64,000 nucleotides of DNA from Acipenser ruthenus (GCF_902713425.1 NC_081245.1:2841108-2905107); one strand, 5' to 3'; counted from the stretch's first letter, positions 10,376-22,350 are shown. Made by a program: numbers and translations. The notes: generated by a model not told the origin, from the sequence alone.

Positions 10376-12103
10376 ATGTCTGGGTTCCACCGTTGTGTGA
10401 CCTGTCAGGCCAAGTTGCCTGCCAGCGACCCTCACGAGGACTGCGTCGCATGTTTAGGGCCGGACCATGCAGCATCTGCCCTGGCAGACAGGGCATACTG
10501 CCAGCTATGTGCGGGGTTTCAAACACGCACCCTGCGCCATAGAGCTAGGAAGGCGGTGGGAGGTCGTTCCCCATCCTCGGGCTCGTCCCACACCGTCTCG
10601 GCCCCACCATCGTCTATCGTGTCGCTGCTGGCGACGTCTCAGCCTATGAGCCCATCTTCCCAGCTTACAGCTGGTCAAAGGTCTCCAATTAGGCGTGCTC
10701 GGGAACGTTCCCGCAGCCCCTCCTCTCGCGGGGCTCGCCCCCGTCGGGAGTCGCGATCCAGATCTCGATCGCCTCGCCGGAGAAGGCACTCCCGCTCCCC
10801 TCGAAGGGGTAGACGGCATCAAGACACATCTGGGGTGGCTGAGCTCACCTCCAAGATGTCGCAGTTTATGGAGCTCATGATGGGACAACAATCCCTCCTC
10901 ATGACTCTAGCGAATGTGGCGCCTCGGGCCCCAGAGATGGTTACCGGACCCAGCGCTAGTCAGCCGATGGTTCCTCCACCAGTTCCCCAGGAAGTAGAGT
11001 GGGACGCCGATGCTGTCTCAAGGGACGCATCTGATGCAGACCCGCTCTTTGAAGACACAGAGCCTGAGGTGGCATCCCAGCACTCTGGGCAGGACGACCC
11101 TGAAGTGCTGGATACTAATGACCCTATCTGGTCAGTGGTGGAGAGGGCAGCCCGTCATCTGGGCGTGGACTGGCCTGCATCAGAGCCAACACGTCGCTCT
11201 CTATATTTGAATTGCCATCGGCTCCGCCCCTTCAGTCCAGGATGCTCCCGGCATTCCCGGATTTTATTAAGGAGGTGCAGTCCACCTGGGGAGCACCGGC
11301 CTCCGCCCCTGCGACTTCTCGCAAGGCTTCGGCCTTCACCATGCACGGGGCGAGCGAAGCTGGGCTGGCGTTGTTTCCGCCAGTGGGCGCCGCGTTCGCC
11401 GCGCTAGTAAAGACGCCGACACTTTCGGGGCTGGCTAAGGACCCTTCCTGCCCTAACAGGCAGTGTAGGATTACGGAGGCCCACCTAAAAAAGGGTTATG
11501 CCGCGGCTACAGAGGCAGTTAGACTGTCCAACGTGGCCAGCCTCCTGACAGTCTACCAGGCGGCGCTGATTCGCGACCTGCCTGAGTCCCCATCCGTCGG
11601 GCTCAGAACCGAGCTGGGTGCAGTTGCACAGCTCTTGGTCAGGCTGGCTCAGCTAAATGCGCGAGCACAGGGCAGGAGCATTGCTTCCCTCGTAGTAGCA
11701 AGGAGGCAGCTATGGCTCTCACAGGCCAGGGTACAGGAGCCTGATAAGGCCCCATTGCTAGATGCTCCTATATCCCCGGGGCACACGTTTGGCCCAGCGG
11801 TGGAGGAGATGCTGCAACGCTCCGTCAAGGCGCGTGAGGCGTCGCAGCAGTTGGCTAAGATGTGGCCAAGCAAGCCTTTCCAGCCAAGGCGGCCGCAGGA
11901 GCGCCAATGGCGCAGGGCGCCGCCGCAGCAGCAGGCGCACCCACAGGGCAGTAAAACCGCCCCTTCGGGGGTTGCAGCACGCAGCCAACCCGCGTTTGCA
12001 AGACCGCAGCGCGGAGGGTGGCGCCCCAGAGGAGGTAGCAGACCACGCCCTCGTGGCTCTGGTCAGGCCCCTCGTGAGCGAGCGCAGCCTAAGCAGCCCT
12101 GAG
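10376..12103 (+). pseudogene. DIRS gag-like region, copy 1
   Basis: It begins MSGFHRC and continues with a Cys/His-rich N-terminus (CVTCQAK, DCVACLGPDH, YCQLC), an Arg/Ser-rich middle and a basic C-terminus, matching the open frame of copy 2. It is a broken fossil. Confidence 0.75.
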
Positions 12104-12249
12104 AAACCCCGGCAGCCGTTAACCCACCCCTACACTGTTCCACAGCTCCTGTTCTGGCAACAATGCACCAACGACATCTGGGTGCGCAAAACTATACTCA
12201 CCGGGTACACCCTTCAATTCCGGTTAAAACCCCCCCCCCTTCAGGGGAG

Positions 12250-14015
12250 TGGTGGTAACTGCAGTGAAGGACTCGGTTCAGTCCTCAGCTCTAAATGCAG
12301 AAATACAGGCATTGCTCAAGAAGCGTGCCATTCAACTAGTAGACCCTGCTCTGACCGACCAGGGGTTCTACTCCAAATACTTCCTTGTGCCAAAGAAGGA
12401 CGGCAGGCTCCGCCCTATTCTAGACCTGCGTGTACTGAACAAATACCTACGGGTGTTGTCGTTCAAGATGCTCACGCACAGGCACATTGTCCAGTCTGTC
12501 CGGCAGGGCGACTGGTTTACCACCGTAGACCTCACAGATGCGTACTTTCACGTTCCCATCTGTCCGGGTCACAGGAAGTACCTACGTTTCGCATTTCAGA
12601 GCAGGGTCTACGAGTTTTGTGTCCTGCCATTCGGCCTGTCTCTAGCTCCTTGAACCTTTTCGAAGTGTATGGACGCCATTTTAGCCCCCTTGCGGGTTCA
12701 AGGCGTTCGACTGCTGAACTATCTGGACGACTGGCTCGTCTGCGCGCAGTCAAAGGAGCAGTTGGCACAGCACACAGTGATGGTTACAGACCATCTTCAG
12801 CGGCTAGGTCTGAAGGTCAATCCAGACAAGAGCCGCCTCGTGCCCAGCCAACAGACCGAGTTTTTGGGTCTGCATCTGGACTCAGTGTCCATGGAAGCGA
12901 CCCTATCGACACAAAGAGTTGCCTCATTAGAGCGGTGTCTCTCCCTATTCAGGTTGAGAGAAACAGTCAGCATGGAGCTCTGTCAGCGCATGCTGGGGTT
13001 GATGGCTGCCGCCTCGCAAGCCCTTCCTTTGGGCTTACTACACCAGAGACCTCTGCAGGCCTGGTTCAATGCCTTCGCGTTGCACCCGCGGAGAGACAAG
13101 CACCGCAGACTGAGGGTATCCCGAACCTGCTGGGAAGCATTACGCTGGTGGAAAGTTCAGTCGAACATCCGCCAGGGCGTGCGCTTGGGTCCCATCTTCC
13201 GAAGGGAAGTTATCACAACCGACGCTTCCAACCAAGGTTGGGGAGCAGTCTGGAACGGGACAGGGACCCGTGGAGTGTGGTCAGGACCCTGGAGGTCAGC
13301 CCACATCAACGCTCTGGAACTCAGAGCAGTGGACCTCGCCCTTCGGCACTTCTTGCCAGTGCTTCTAGACAAGCACGTGTTAGTGCGGTCAGACAACACC
13401 ACAGTAGTGGCGTATATCAATCGCCAGGGCGGATTGCGGTCCCCAGGTCTTCACCGGATGGTAACGCGGCTGTTGCTCTGGGCTCAACCGCGGTTAGCCT
13501 CTCTGCGTGCAGTTCATCTGCCGGGCAGAGTCAATTACGCAGCGGATCTCCTGTCCAGAGGAGGTCCTCTTGCGGGCGAATGGCGTCTTCTCCCTCGGGT
13601 GGTAGAGCGCATTTGGGACTGGTTCGGCACAGCGCAAGTCGATCTCTTCGCTTCGCGAGAGACCACGCACTGCCCCCTATGGTTCTCGGTGAAGGACCTC
13701 GACAGCCCCCTAGGAGTCGATGCACTGGCTCACGAATGGCCGCCAGGGCTCCTGTACGCATTTCCACCGATTTCGATGCTCCCCGCCTTCTTGGAGAAGG
13801 TCAGGGTAGAGCAAGCGACAGTGATTCTGATCGCTCCTCGGTGGCCTCGGAGGATATGGTTCCCGAGTCTAGTGCAGTTGTTGCACGGTCGCCCGAGGGA
13901 GCTCCCTCTGCGAGCGGACCTGTTGTCCCAAGCCCAAGGAGGGCTATGGCATCCGAACCCCAAGCTCATGCAGCTATGGGCTTGGCCCCTGAGCGGGAGC
14001 GCCTGTCAGCCTTAG
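12250..14015 (+). pseudogene. DIRS reverse transcriptase/RNase H/methylase-like region, copy 1
   Basis: The RT motif YLDDWLV, RNase H motifs TDASNQGWGAVW and RSDNTTVVAYINRQGG, and a downstream DLFASRETTH...YAFPPI region typical of DIRS pol are visible. It is broken relative to copy 2. Confidence 0.85.
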
Positions 14016-15085
14016 GGCTTTCGACGGCGGTTATATCGACCATTCAAAGTGCGAGAGCGCCCTCTACTCGGTCGCAATATACGTATAAGTGGCAATTATT
14101 TCAGAGTTGGTGTCTGGCTGAGGGCCATGACCCGGTCTCCTGCCCTATGGCAGTGATATTACAGTTTCTGCAGAAGCTGTTAGACGAGGGTAAGTCTCCC
14201 TCTACACTTAAAGTGTATTTGGCCGCTATTTCGGCGTGCCACGTACGCATTGACGGGTTATCACCTGGTTGCCATTTTTTGGCATCTCAGTTTCTGAAAG
14301 GCGCATGACGCTTGCGGCCTCCAAGAACGACCAGTTTACCGTTGTGGAGCCTTGATGTGGTGCTGGAAGCCCTTGCCAAGGCACCGTTTGAGCCTCTCCA
14401 CAGCGTGGATATGAAGCTCATATCTATTAAGACTGCGTTTTTGCTGGCTGTAGTATCAGCAAAACGCGTGAGCGAGTTACATGCACTGTCAGTGCATCCT
14501 TCTTGTACTCGTTTTGCAGGAGACGGTTCTAAGGTCTCCATGCGCCCTAATCCGGCCTTTTTACCAAAGGTTATATCCCCGTTCCACATGAACCAGTCAG
14601 TCGAGTTGATGGCGTTCCATCCTCCTCCTTTTTCTTCCCCAGAGGAAGAGCGGTTACACATGCTCTGCCCTGTGAGGGCATTGAGGTGTTATATTGACCG
14701 CACAAGGACTGTGAGGCAGACAGAACAGTTGTTCATATGCCATGGTTCTAGATCTTTGGGTCAGCCGCTGTCTAAACAGCGCCTTTCCCACTGGATAGTG
14801 GATGCTATTAAATTAGCGTATGAATCTGCAGGCCTTCCACCACCAGGGCAGTTGAAGGCGCATTCTACCAGGGGTATGGCGACATCCTGGGCCCTCTTTC
14901 GAGGGGTGCCGGTGTCTGATATTTGCGCGGCAGCCAGTTGGGCTACGCCGCATACTTTCATGAGGTTTTACAGGCTAAATGTGCTGGAATCCTCTGCTCC
15001 GTCATTGGAGCATCTGTGTTGCACTCTATGACGCCTCAGGTTGCGGACGTCTAGAGTAGGTGACAATATGGTGTGACTATTCCAC
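13990..15085 (+). pseudogene. DIRS tyrosine recombinase region, copy 1
   Basis: SAM-like N-terminal segment (APSTRSQYTYKWQLFQSWC) followed by the catalytic domain with the HSTRG and FMRFYRL boxes. It overlaps the end of the pol frame, as usual in DIRS elements. Broken fossil. Confidence 0.82.
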
Positions 15086-15226
15086 CTTGGGACAGGTGTC
15101 ATTGCGAGCATAGACGCTGAGGCGCAGCTCCGCATATGTGTAGATGTACTGCCTACGCAGTTGCGTTATGACGTAAGTCTGTCCTACTGCCGAGAATCCT
15201 CCCTCGCGACGGCTTGGGTACACTGT

Positions 15227-15317
15227 TCCCATACCTTGATGGTTATTTTCGACTTGAAAGGGAACGATAGGTTGCGGATGCAACCCCGGTTCCCTGAAAG
15301 AGAAAATAACCATCAAG
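15227..15317 (+). repeat. DIRS internal complementary region, copy 1
   Basis: Reverse complement of the left terminus (through ACTTGAAAGGGAACG) joined to the reverse complement of the right terminus (through GATGCAACCCCGG). Confidence 0.88.
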
Positions 15318-15347
15318 CCGCGAGGTCGCTCTGGAGGCCTTCACGGC

Positions 15348-15513
15348 CTGAAGGGCAAAAGAGGAAGTGACTCTCCGCGCGCTGCATATAGTAAGCTCCC
15401 AAGGGGGCGGGCTTACATGGCAGCTTGCGCGGAGGCCTATCGGCAGCTTTGACATAAAGCTCAGCCAATCCCTACTGCCTGACGGCAATGTCCCATACCT
15501 TGATGGTTATTTT
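15348..15513 (+). repeat. DIRS right inverted terminal repeat, copy 1
   Basis: Reverse complement of 8757-8922. The segment from 15514 to the terminal GTT at 15553 is unique to the right end and is matched by the internal complementary region. Confidence 0.9.
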
Positions 15514-15553
15514 CTCTTTCAGGGAACCGGGGTTGCATCCGCAACCTATCGTT

Positions 15554-17183
15554 CTCAGCTGCTCGTGGTACAGGCGGTGCTGAAGATGGCTCGTTTGGTT
15601 TATGGGCTGAATGGCCTCCTCTCGTTTGTAAATTTTCTTATGTTCTTATCCACCCCCAAAAAACTACGTCTTTCAATTTCTCTCTGTCCGCTGCATTCAC
15701 TGTTGCACTGGACTCCAGTAAAAACAGTTCAAGAAAAACACATTGCTTTAGTAAAGGAAAAAAAGGAGCGACCCCACTTCCCTTTCTCGACCTCTCAAAC
15801 TCTCATCTACCGCTGCTGTAGTTGGAAAGGGCTCCGTGCTCACTCGTGCTTTCACTTTAGTGCCCCTTCTCCATATCACGTGCAGAGTCCTTTCATCTGA
15901 AGCGAGGGGCGTGTCCTGATGAGCAACACCTGGCCACGTGATTAACAAAGATAGCAGGTGTGTTTAATAAGGGGAGGGGGGGAGGGAGAAGCAAACACAC
16001 GCTAATTGACCAAAAAAATACACCGTGTTCCTATTGGTGAGCCAAGATACTCCACCTAGTGGAGCACAGCGGTACTACAGCTGCCTGATCTAACGCAGCG
16101 TCGTGTTTTCTTGTTTTGATTTGTGATCGTGTCTGCTTTTGTTCGTGCTCGGGTTCTCAGTATTGACGCTGCGGATCTTCATAAACACGTGTGTGTTTTT
16201 GTATTGTAATGCCTGGCTGCGGGGTGTTCATTGAATTGATCAGGCTCTGTGTGGGGAGCCTTCCTTTATATTCTTGAGGAATTGAACGTGATTGCATGAG
16301 GAGCTTCAGTGTTTAACCGTGTCGATATCATTCTGAATCTGCTGCTTCGGGGCTCCTCCTGCAAACCGAAGGGGCGGCGCAGTCGAGATCATTTCTGAGC
16401 CAGCATTCACTGGCGTGTGGAGCTGGTTTATAGTGACCTGCTGCCTGCGTGCGTAACGTGGCACCCCGCTACACATCCGATCAATTCAGCGACAAGCAGA
16501 GCAAAAATAATCCTAGTGGAGAACAAACCAAACCGTGAAGACAAAGCCATTAACGTGCCGCTAATGACATCCAATCCGGTATATTAAAAATACACACTTA
16601 TTACAATTGCAGTGTCTGTCACAATAATAATCATCACATCGAGTTTGTAATTGCAGTGTACTGTAATGGACCTTGCTGATTGTCCATTAGCATTATCAAC
16701 GCACACCTGAGTTTTGTTCAGGTAAAGCAGTCGGTCGGCAGGTGCCGGCGATCACGATTGGATTGCCTGGACTTTAAAAAGGGGACTAGCGCGCAACACC
16801 GCCCGCCTGACCGGGATAGAGTGCTCTGTGTGAGCACTGGAGTGACGAGTCTGTAAGGGGACTGACTCTGATGAGAAACCAGGGGAGGACTCTTTTAAAT
16901 TGCTGTACTATTGTTGGATTTCTACTTTGTGATCTGGGTGTTTTATTGATCTTAACCACACTTAAATTCCAAAGTGTTACCCTGTATTTAAACACTGTGT
17001 GGATCTGCAGGGGGCAGACACGCTCACTGCAATCCTTGCTGGAGGTTTATTTTATGTATTTTTTGAAAATCCAGTGTTGCACCGACAGCCTTGCAGTGAA
17101 AAAATATTTCTCAAGAACAGGCAAGGATAGACCTCCTAGTTTAGAGAGTGAGAGTCTCCTTTTCTTTATTTTCTTTATTCCGT
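15554..17183. other. DIRS right-flank block, unit B (no gene recognised)
   Basis: Second copy of the 1.7-kb block at 982-2660, differing by scattered substitutions and by loss of one internal 40-bp repeat. No gene recognised. Confidence 0.6.
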
Positions 17184-17262
17184 GAGCCACGGAGTGGCTT
17201 CTCTACACCTGGAGACGCGCGTCACCGCCAAGCGCCGCCTCACTAACTTTCCTAACCGCACT

Positions 17263-17276
17263 GTGCCCCCTGGTGG
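17263..17276 (-). promoter_or_regulatory. CTCF-like motif, unit B (one mismatch)
   Basis: Minus strand CCACCAGGGGGCAC; one base differs from the other units at the penultimate G of the core. Confidence 0.4.
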
Positions 17277-17855
17277 CAGTGACCTGTCAGTAGTCCTTAA
17301 CTTCTTATGCGAATGCTTTCGGATTCCTTCACACAGCTGCTGTGAGCGAGATCCACACGGAGATGGATAGACACCCCACACGAGGTTAAAATATACACAA
17401 ATTAAAATATACACTTTTTATTATTAAAAAAAATCATTCATTAAATCAAAGGGAGGGCAGCGAACCGATCCTTTGTGATCCTGGAGCAGTGATTTGCGGG
17501 ACCGTTTCACAGCGGCCACAAAAGACACACATCCACACGATCACAATGTGCAGCTTCCAAGTTATTACAGCGATACATTTACCAATTAAATGATACAATA
17601 TCCTGATCGATTCAACAACGCCGCTGACCAGCCCAGCAATCATTATTCATTCATTCATTCAACATTGAGGGAGTTATTATTTACAGAGCTTGCAAAGCTG
17701 TAGATGGTATAACACATCAATAGAGCATTGTGTTTAATTGAATATTATTCCAGAACGCATATTCTTTATTCAGTGTTGTTCTTTAACCAGTTCATGTTCT
17801 AGTTTTTGTAATTGTATTTCTACATGGATTCGAGGCGCTCAGACCAAACACCCGC

Positions 17856-17865
17856 GTCACGTGAC
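17856..17865. promoter_or_regulatory. CLEAR/E-box palindrome, unit B
   Basis: GTCACGTGAC at the same relative place as in unit A. Confidence 0.35.
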
Positions 17866-18001
17866 GAGGGAGAAGGGTGGAGGAGGGTGAACATGTTCTG
17901 TTAGAATATATTTAATAGTTTTCTAAACATCGTTACATTTGTCACTTTGATCATCATTTTCTATTTAAAATGTTTCCGTTCCTTTTCAATATTAATAGAT
18001 A

Positions 18002-18002
<1 letters not shown>

Positions 18003-18049
<47 letters not shown>
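18003..18049. repeat. ATT trinucleotide microsatellite, unit B
   Basis: Uninterrupted ATT run adjoining the TRIM B stop codon. Confidence 0.95.
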
Positions 18050-18051
<2 letters not shown>

Positions 18052-18080
18052 TCCCTATTGTTTATGCTGAACACATTGGG

Positions 18081-21000
18081 CTAGTCCACTTTTATAACTG
18101 TCTTCACAGGGCACACACTGAGAGGAGCAGAACAGAGAGTCCAGAAACATGGAAACATTCTCTCAGTAAATCTGTGTTTAAAAGTGTAGAGAGGTTTTCT
18201 CATATCACTGGAGTCAAAGAATGCCACCTCCCCCCCGTCACAGTCCAGCTGAACTCTGATCTTCTGGGGTTTCTTCTCCACAGTGAGTCGTGTCGGTGGT
18301 GAGGTCCATCCCCAGTACTGATCCCCATCCTCCAGGGATATAACCCAGTATCCCGCTTCTGGGTTCCAGGGGTATATCGCATTCCTCTGGCTGGACTCTT
18401 TAGTCACACCAAGATACCAGTAAGTACTGCTTCCCAGTTCCACGTCCCAGCAGTGTTTCCCTGAAGTGAACCCCTCAGAGCCCAGCACACAAGCATAGGG
18501 ATCAAACCGCTCTGGGTTGTCAGGAAGCTGCTGTTTCTCATCACTGAGTCTCACACTTGTTAGATCCTCAGACAGTATCAGGGCAGGGTGTGCTGTGTTG
18601 GGATCCAGAGTCACTGGAGCTGACAGGAAATGAAAGACAGGGTTAGAAATGAGAACATCTACCTGCAAGCATTTTAATAAATTACATGCTAAGAATTGTA
18701 TATTTTTGTCAAATATTATTATTCAATATCAAACATAACTTTTAAAAACGGAAATCCCCTTAAAAATATCAAAGAAACAGCATCTGAACCTGTATAAATC
18801 AGATCCATTCACAGCGTGTGTAAACTCAGCTCTGATTGGCTGAGAGGGTGTACAGTATAAAAATGCTGAACTGATGCCCGGCTGGATGATTTGAGTAGAT
18901 CTCTGGCTCCGGAACTCTGGTCAGTGAGAATTGTAGCTGCTCACAGAGTTCTATTACAGAGCTCTAGAACAGAACACTGTGACACTGCTCAGCACTAATA
19001 TTCTTAGAGCTCTGGGAGCATTCCAAGACAATGGGCTGAACTCAGAGAAATCTGTGTTCTACTGCAGTGGTTACTTTACAAGGAGTTTCAATGCAGACCA
19101 ACATGGGATCAGAAAGCCTTTTTCTCTCTTGGAATGCTCTTCCAGCTCACCTCAATACTATGAGCAGCTCACAGTGTTTAATATTGAACTGAGAGATGAT
19201 CTCTCTGATGGATACAAGTGTATTTGCTACAGGTGTGTACATTTCATTGTGTATTATTATTGATTGTAGAGAGCTGTATCATGCTGCTTACACACATTAT
19301 GGATTGTGGTTATATGCACACCCCCCTCCCCCCTCCTTTGTGATGCTCCCCACAGGACTCACTGTATTGAACAATCCCCAGCATCTTCTCCAACACTTTG
19401 TACTTCAGAGATCCCAGGTGCTCGGCTACATCTATCAGCGCTCCTGAAACACACTGTGGATCCTGCAGTGTGCACTCGGCTCTGCAATCATATTCAGGAG
19501 TTAGTGCTGCTCTGTGTTTGCATTCAATACAATACAAGAGAGGAAGACAGGCCACATCTTACATACCTTCTCTGTGTGTCTTTGTACTTCTGAAACAAAC
19601 AAGGACATGAATTGAGACATTATTAAATCACAAATACCACTTTGATAGAAAACAGCAGCACCGCTGTCCAGCTTTACATTTTGAACTCAGTGTTTTCCAT
19701 GAACATATTCTCTGGAGCACCAAACCAATGAGACCCCTCTGCTGGTTTGTGGGGCTGGAGGAGGGGCATTTGCTGGTTGTTTTACCCATTTGTAGGGTAA
19801 ACTTAAGAACAAACAGCAATACAAACCATGCTTGAAAAATGAATGTTAAAAATGAAGTTCAAATGTGTACTGACATAAATGCTTGTAAAGTCACATTCAT
19901 AGTGTAGTAGTGAGTGTGCATTCACAATAAGAACATGTCACACACAGTTAAACAATCACTACCTGCAGGAAGATGATGTCTTCAGCTTTCATCTCCTCTT
20001 CTATCACTCTGATTGTGTCTGAAAGGGATGAGATTTCTCTTGTAAGTTTTTCAATCTTCTCTTTCATGATTCTTCCCTTTTGTTCCTCTTCCCTCCTTAG
20101 TGCAGCTATCCTGGCCTTTTCTTCATCTCGTAGAAACTGGTGTTTTTGAAACTCCTCCTTTATCTGCCTCTCTGTTTGCTGGGCTTGTTTCTATACAAGA
20201 AAAGGATCACTTTAGAGTTAGTTTGGGTGTCCAGTGAAAATGTATGTTGTGTGTTGTTTCAATCACTAATCTAGTTCTCTTACCTTGATGTGCTTTGCTG
20301 TTTTATCACACTCGTTTTTAACTTTATTAAAGGATCCCAGCTTGTCCTGCAAGGGCTTCAGCGCAGTCTTGAGTTCTCCCTGAAATGCAATGAAACCCAG
20401 AGCTTGCACATCACTGTTAACACATGGCTGGCTAGTAGCAATATGAATGCAGTGTGTGAGAAATCCCCCCAGCACTGGGGTTGCCACTGGGGGCTCTCTT
20501 AGCAACAAACCCCCTGCTCTGGAGATTTGTGACACATCAATAAAGATTGTGACTGACTGGCAGATTCAAACGTGCTTCCGATATTTAAGAATAGAGATCA
20601 GGCAGAAGCGGGCAGCCACATACCTATCAGCCTCAGAGGAGAGAGAGGGTGTAAGAGAGGAGAGGCAGGGTGTAAGAGAGGAGAGGCAGGGTGTAAGAGA
20701 GGAGAGGCAGGGCGTAAGAGAGGAGAGACAAGGGATAAGAGAGGAGAGACAGTGGATAAGAGAGGAGAGACACGGGTAAGAGAGGAGAGACGGGATAAGA
20801 GAGGAGGGACACGGGGTAAGAGAGGAGAGACAAGGGGTAAGAGAGGAGAGGAGGGTAAGAGGAGAGACAGGGGTTAAGAGAGGAGAGGGGGTAAGAGAGG
20901 AGAGACAGGGGGTAAGAGAGGAGAGGGGGGTAAAACACATGGTGGTTGGGGCAAGTTTGTGTTATATATAGCTGATCTGGATGTTTACTTGAATGGCTCT

Positions 21001-22180
21001 CTACTGTGAGTTTCTTCACAATGCTTAAAACTAAGACACAAAGCACGGTACCACTGCTGTTCAATTATCCAGCTTTAATTTCTGAAACAGATAACAATGA
21101 TATGTGTTTTACAAGCAGTCTCACTCTTATTCACTCACCTACACTGCACTATCAGGTCTAATGTACTAACCCAACCTCCAGTGCACCTGCTGTTGCTCCC
21201 TAGTGGCTGGAGGCCGTCATAACTACCTTATATTATTAGATAAGAGTTTCAGGTTACTTTCCTCCACAGGACTACTCGGTATAATAACCCAAGCAAAAAT
21301 ACTTGGGGGTGTCTATTCCAAGGTCCCTACACAGGGGTAAGAGAGGAGAGACAGTGTACCGTGCATGAATTTAATATCTTGATGAGTCAGTTATTTATCA
21401 TGCGGAAATCAAAAGTCACATGACCCCAGTTATGTCACAGTAGAGAATGCTTAACTGACAATGCCCTTAGACTTCTCTGAAGAAGTCAGTGCAAGGATGG
21501 GCTCTGAAAGAGTGTGTGATGTAATATATCATTCAGAAGGGCTTGGATCTGAACAGGCGTGCCAGTAGAAAGACCTTGGTGCTGTAATATAATCATCACT
21601 GTCTATAAGCAGACAGTGTGAGGAGGCAATTCAATAGGAAACACAATGCTTGCTTATATAGTCAGCAGTGGAGAGTGAAAGTCAAGGAATAAAGTGTTCA
21701 CATTGACACAGTGATTCCCCTCCCCATTCCTGCCCTGCCTGTCTCTGATAGGGGCTGTGTGAGGGTTTATAAGGGTTCAGGTGTGAATTCATTATTGCAC
21801 ACAGACACGCTCCCCTCCCCATTCCTGTACAGCACCACCAACATTCTGCACCCAGGATCTCTCTCTCAGTTTCAATGATAATGTAATAGGATTTGTTCTT
21901 CGCTCAGACTTGTTGGATCTTGTTGTTTAAACTGCCTCATTATAATAACTCTGTATAATATGATGTGAAAAGAGAATACTGTGTTTACATTTTCACATGA
22001 ATATTGTTTTTATACCTTATAATCCTGTGCAGCCTCCTGAACAGGACGGAGCTTGTGCTTCTCATGTTTCTCTGAAGTTTGACACACAACACAGACAGCC
22101 TCTTTATCATCCACACAGAACAGCTTCAGTTTCTCATCATGCAGACTGCAGAATATTCCAGTATGTGCTTTAGAAGCCAT
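18081..22180 (-). CDS. TRIM B: RING-less B-box/coiled-coil/PRY-SPRY paralogue (possible pseudogene)
   Basis: Exons 22016-22180 (from the first [11 protein letters not shown]), 20284-20379, 19963-20190, 19567-19589, 19363-19481, 18081-18619. They join in frame to 389 residues with GT/AG introns. The B-box is complete (C, H, C, D, C, C, H, H); the coiled coil has a 3-bp in-frame deletion relative to A; the B30.2 domain is complete. Upstream of 22180 only a RING remnant remains (to about 22330). One deletion removed the splice acceptor, the MAANSS start and the first RING cysteines; another removed the second half of the RING. The ATG at 22180 has A at -3 and G at +4. It may encode a RING-less TRIM that could still oligomerise with intact paralogues, or it may be a young pseudogene. 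Poly(A) signal candidate at 17765-17770. Confidence 0.62.
18835..18863 (+). promoter_or_regulatory. CCAAT/TATA promoter-like element in TRIM B intron 5
   Basis: ATTGG (18835-18839) is followed by TATAAAAA (18856-18863), a spacing usual for a TATA promoter, pointing along the plus strand toward the open frame at 18979. It is also present in C and E. Confidence 0.4.
18979..19263 (+). other. Plus-strand open frame in TRIM intron 5, unit B
   Basis: A 94-codon open frame homologous to 4280-4618, about 120 bp downstream of a CCAAT/TATA pair. It has a potential CAG/GTGTGT donor near its end and a potential TTACAG acceptor shortly before it, so it could be an exon of a plus-strand transcript nested in the TRIM gene. 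Product unknown. Confidence 0.35.
20634..20930. repeat. Purine-rich 20-bp minisatellite in intron 1, unit B
   Basis: About 15 imperfect copies of a GTAAGAGAGGAGAGACAGGG unit. Serine/proline/leucine-rich frames on the minus strand here are repeat artefacts. Confidence 0.9.
20931..21333. other. About 400-bp insertion inside the intron 1 minisatellite, unit B
   Basis: Single-copy sequence interrupting the purine minisatellite, which resumes at 21334 with GGGGTAAGAG. Units C and E have it; F, with a continuous minisatellite, does not. GGGGTAA on both sides may be a target duplication but is also the minisatellite word. Family not recognised. Confidence 0.5.
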
Positions 22181-22350
22181 AATATTCCTGAGCGTGAAAT
22201 TGGGTGGACGATCCGAGTTTCCTTCTCTTTCCAGCACTGATCCACAAATGCTTTACAGAAGCTGTGGTTACAATGAAGAGTTACAGGATCCTTGAAAATC
22301 TCACAGCAAAGTCCAGAACCTCGAACATTGTCCCTGCAGATTAGAATCAC

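Larger units (their letters stand above)
8741..15553 (+). mobile_element. DIRS-family retrotransposon, copy 1 (broken)
   Basis: A complete-length DIRS-type element of 6.8 kb bounded by GTT at each end, with no target-site duplication, as expected for tyrosine-recombinase integration. Parts in order: left inverted repeat, AT-rich leader, GC-rich tandem-repeat region, gag-like region, reverse transcriptase/RNase H/methylase-like region, tyrosine recombinase, internal complementary region, right inverted repeat. It is broken, with about four disruptions spread over its three reading frames. The two terminal repeats are nearly identical, so the insertion looks young. Its close match to copy 2 mainly reflects duplication of the whole block. 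Confidence 0.93.

Noticed and set aside
9641-10400. Long Arg/Ser/Ala-rich frames on both strands in the GC-rich array
   Set aside because: They are by-products of a short tandem repeat lacking stop words, not genes.
20566-21064. Ser/Leu/Pro-rich minus-strand frames (also at 27702-28240 and 52170-52710)
   Set aside because: Translations of the purine-rich 20-bp minisatellite.
20931-21333. The 400-bp intron insertion as a solo long terminal repeat
   Set aside because: No convincing TG/CA ends, no clear target duplication distinct from the minisatellite word, and no internal element nearby.
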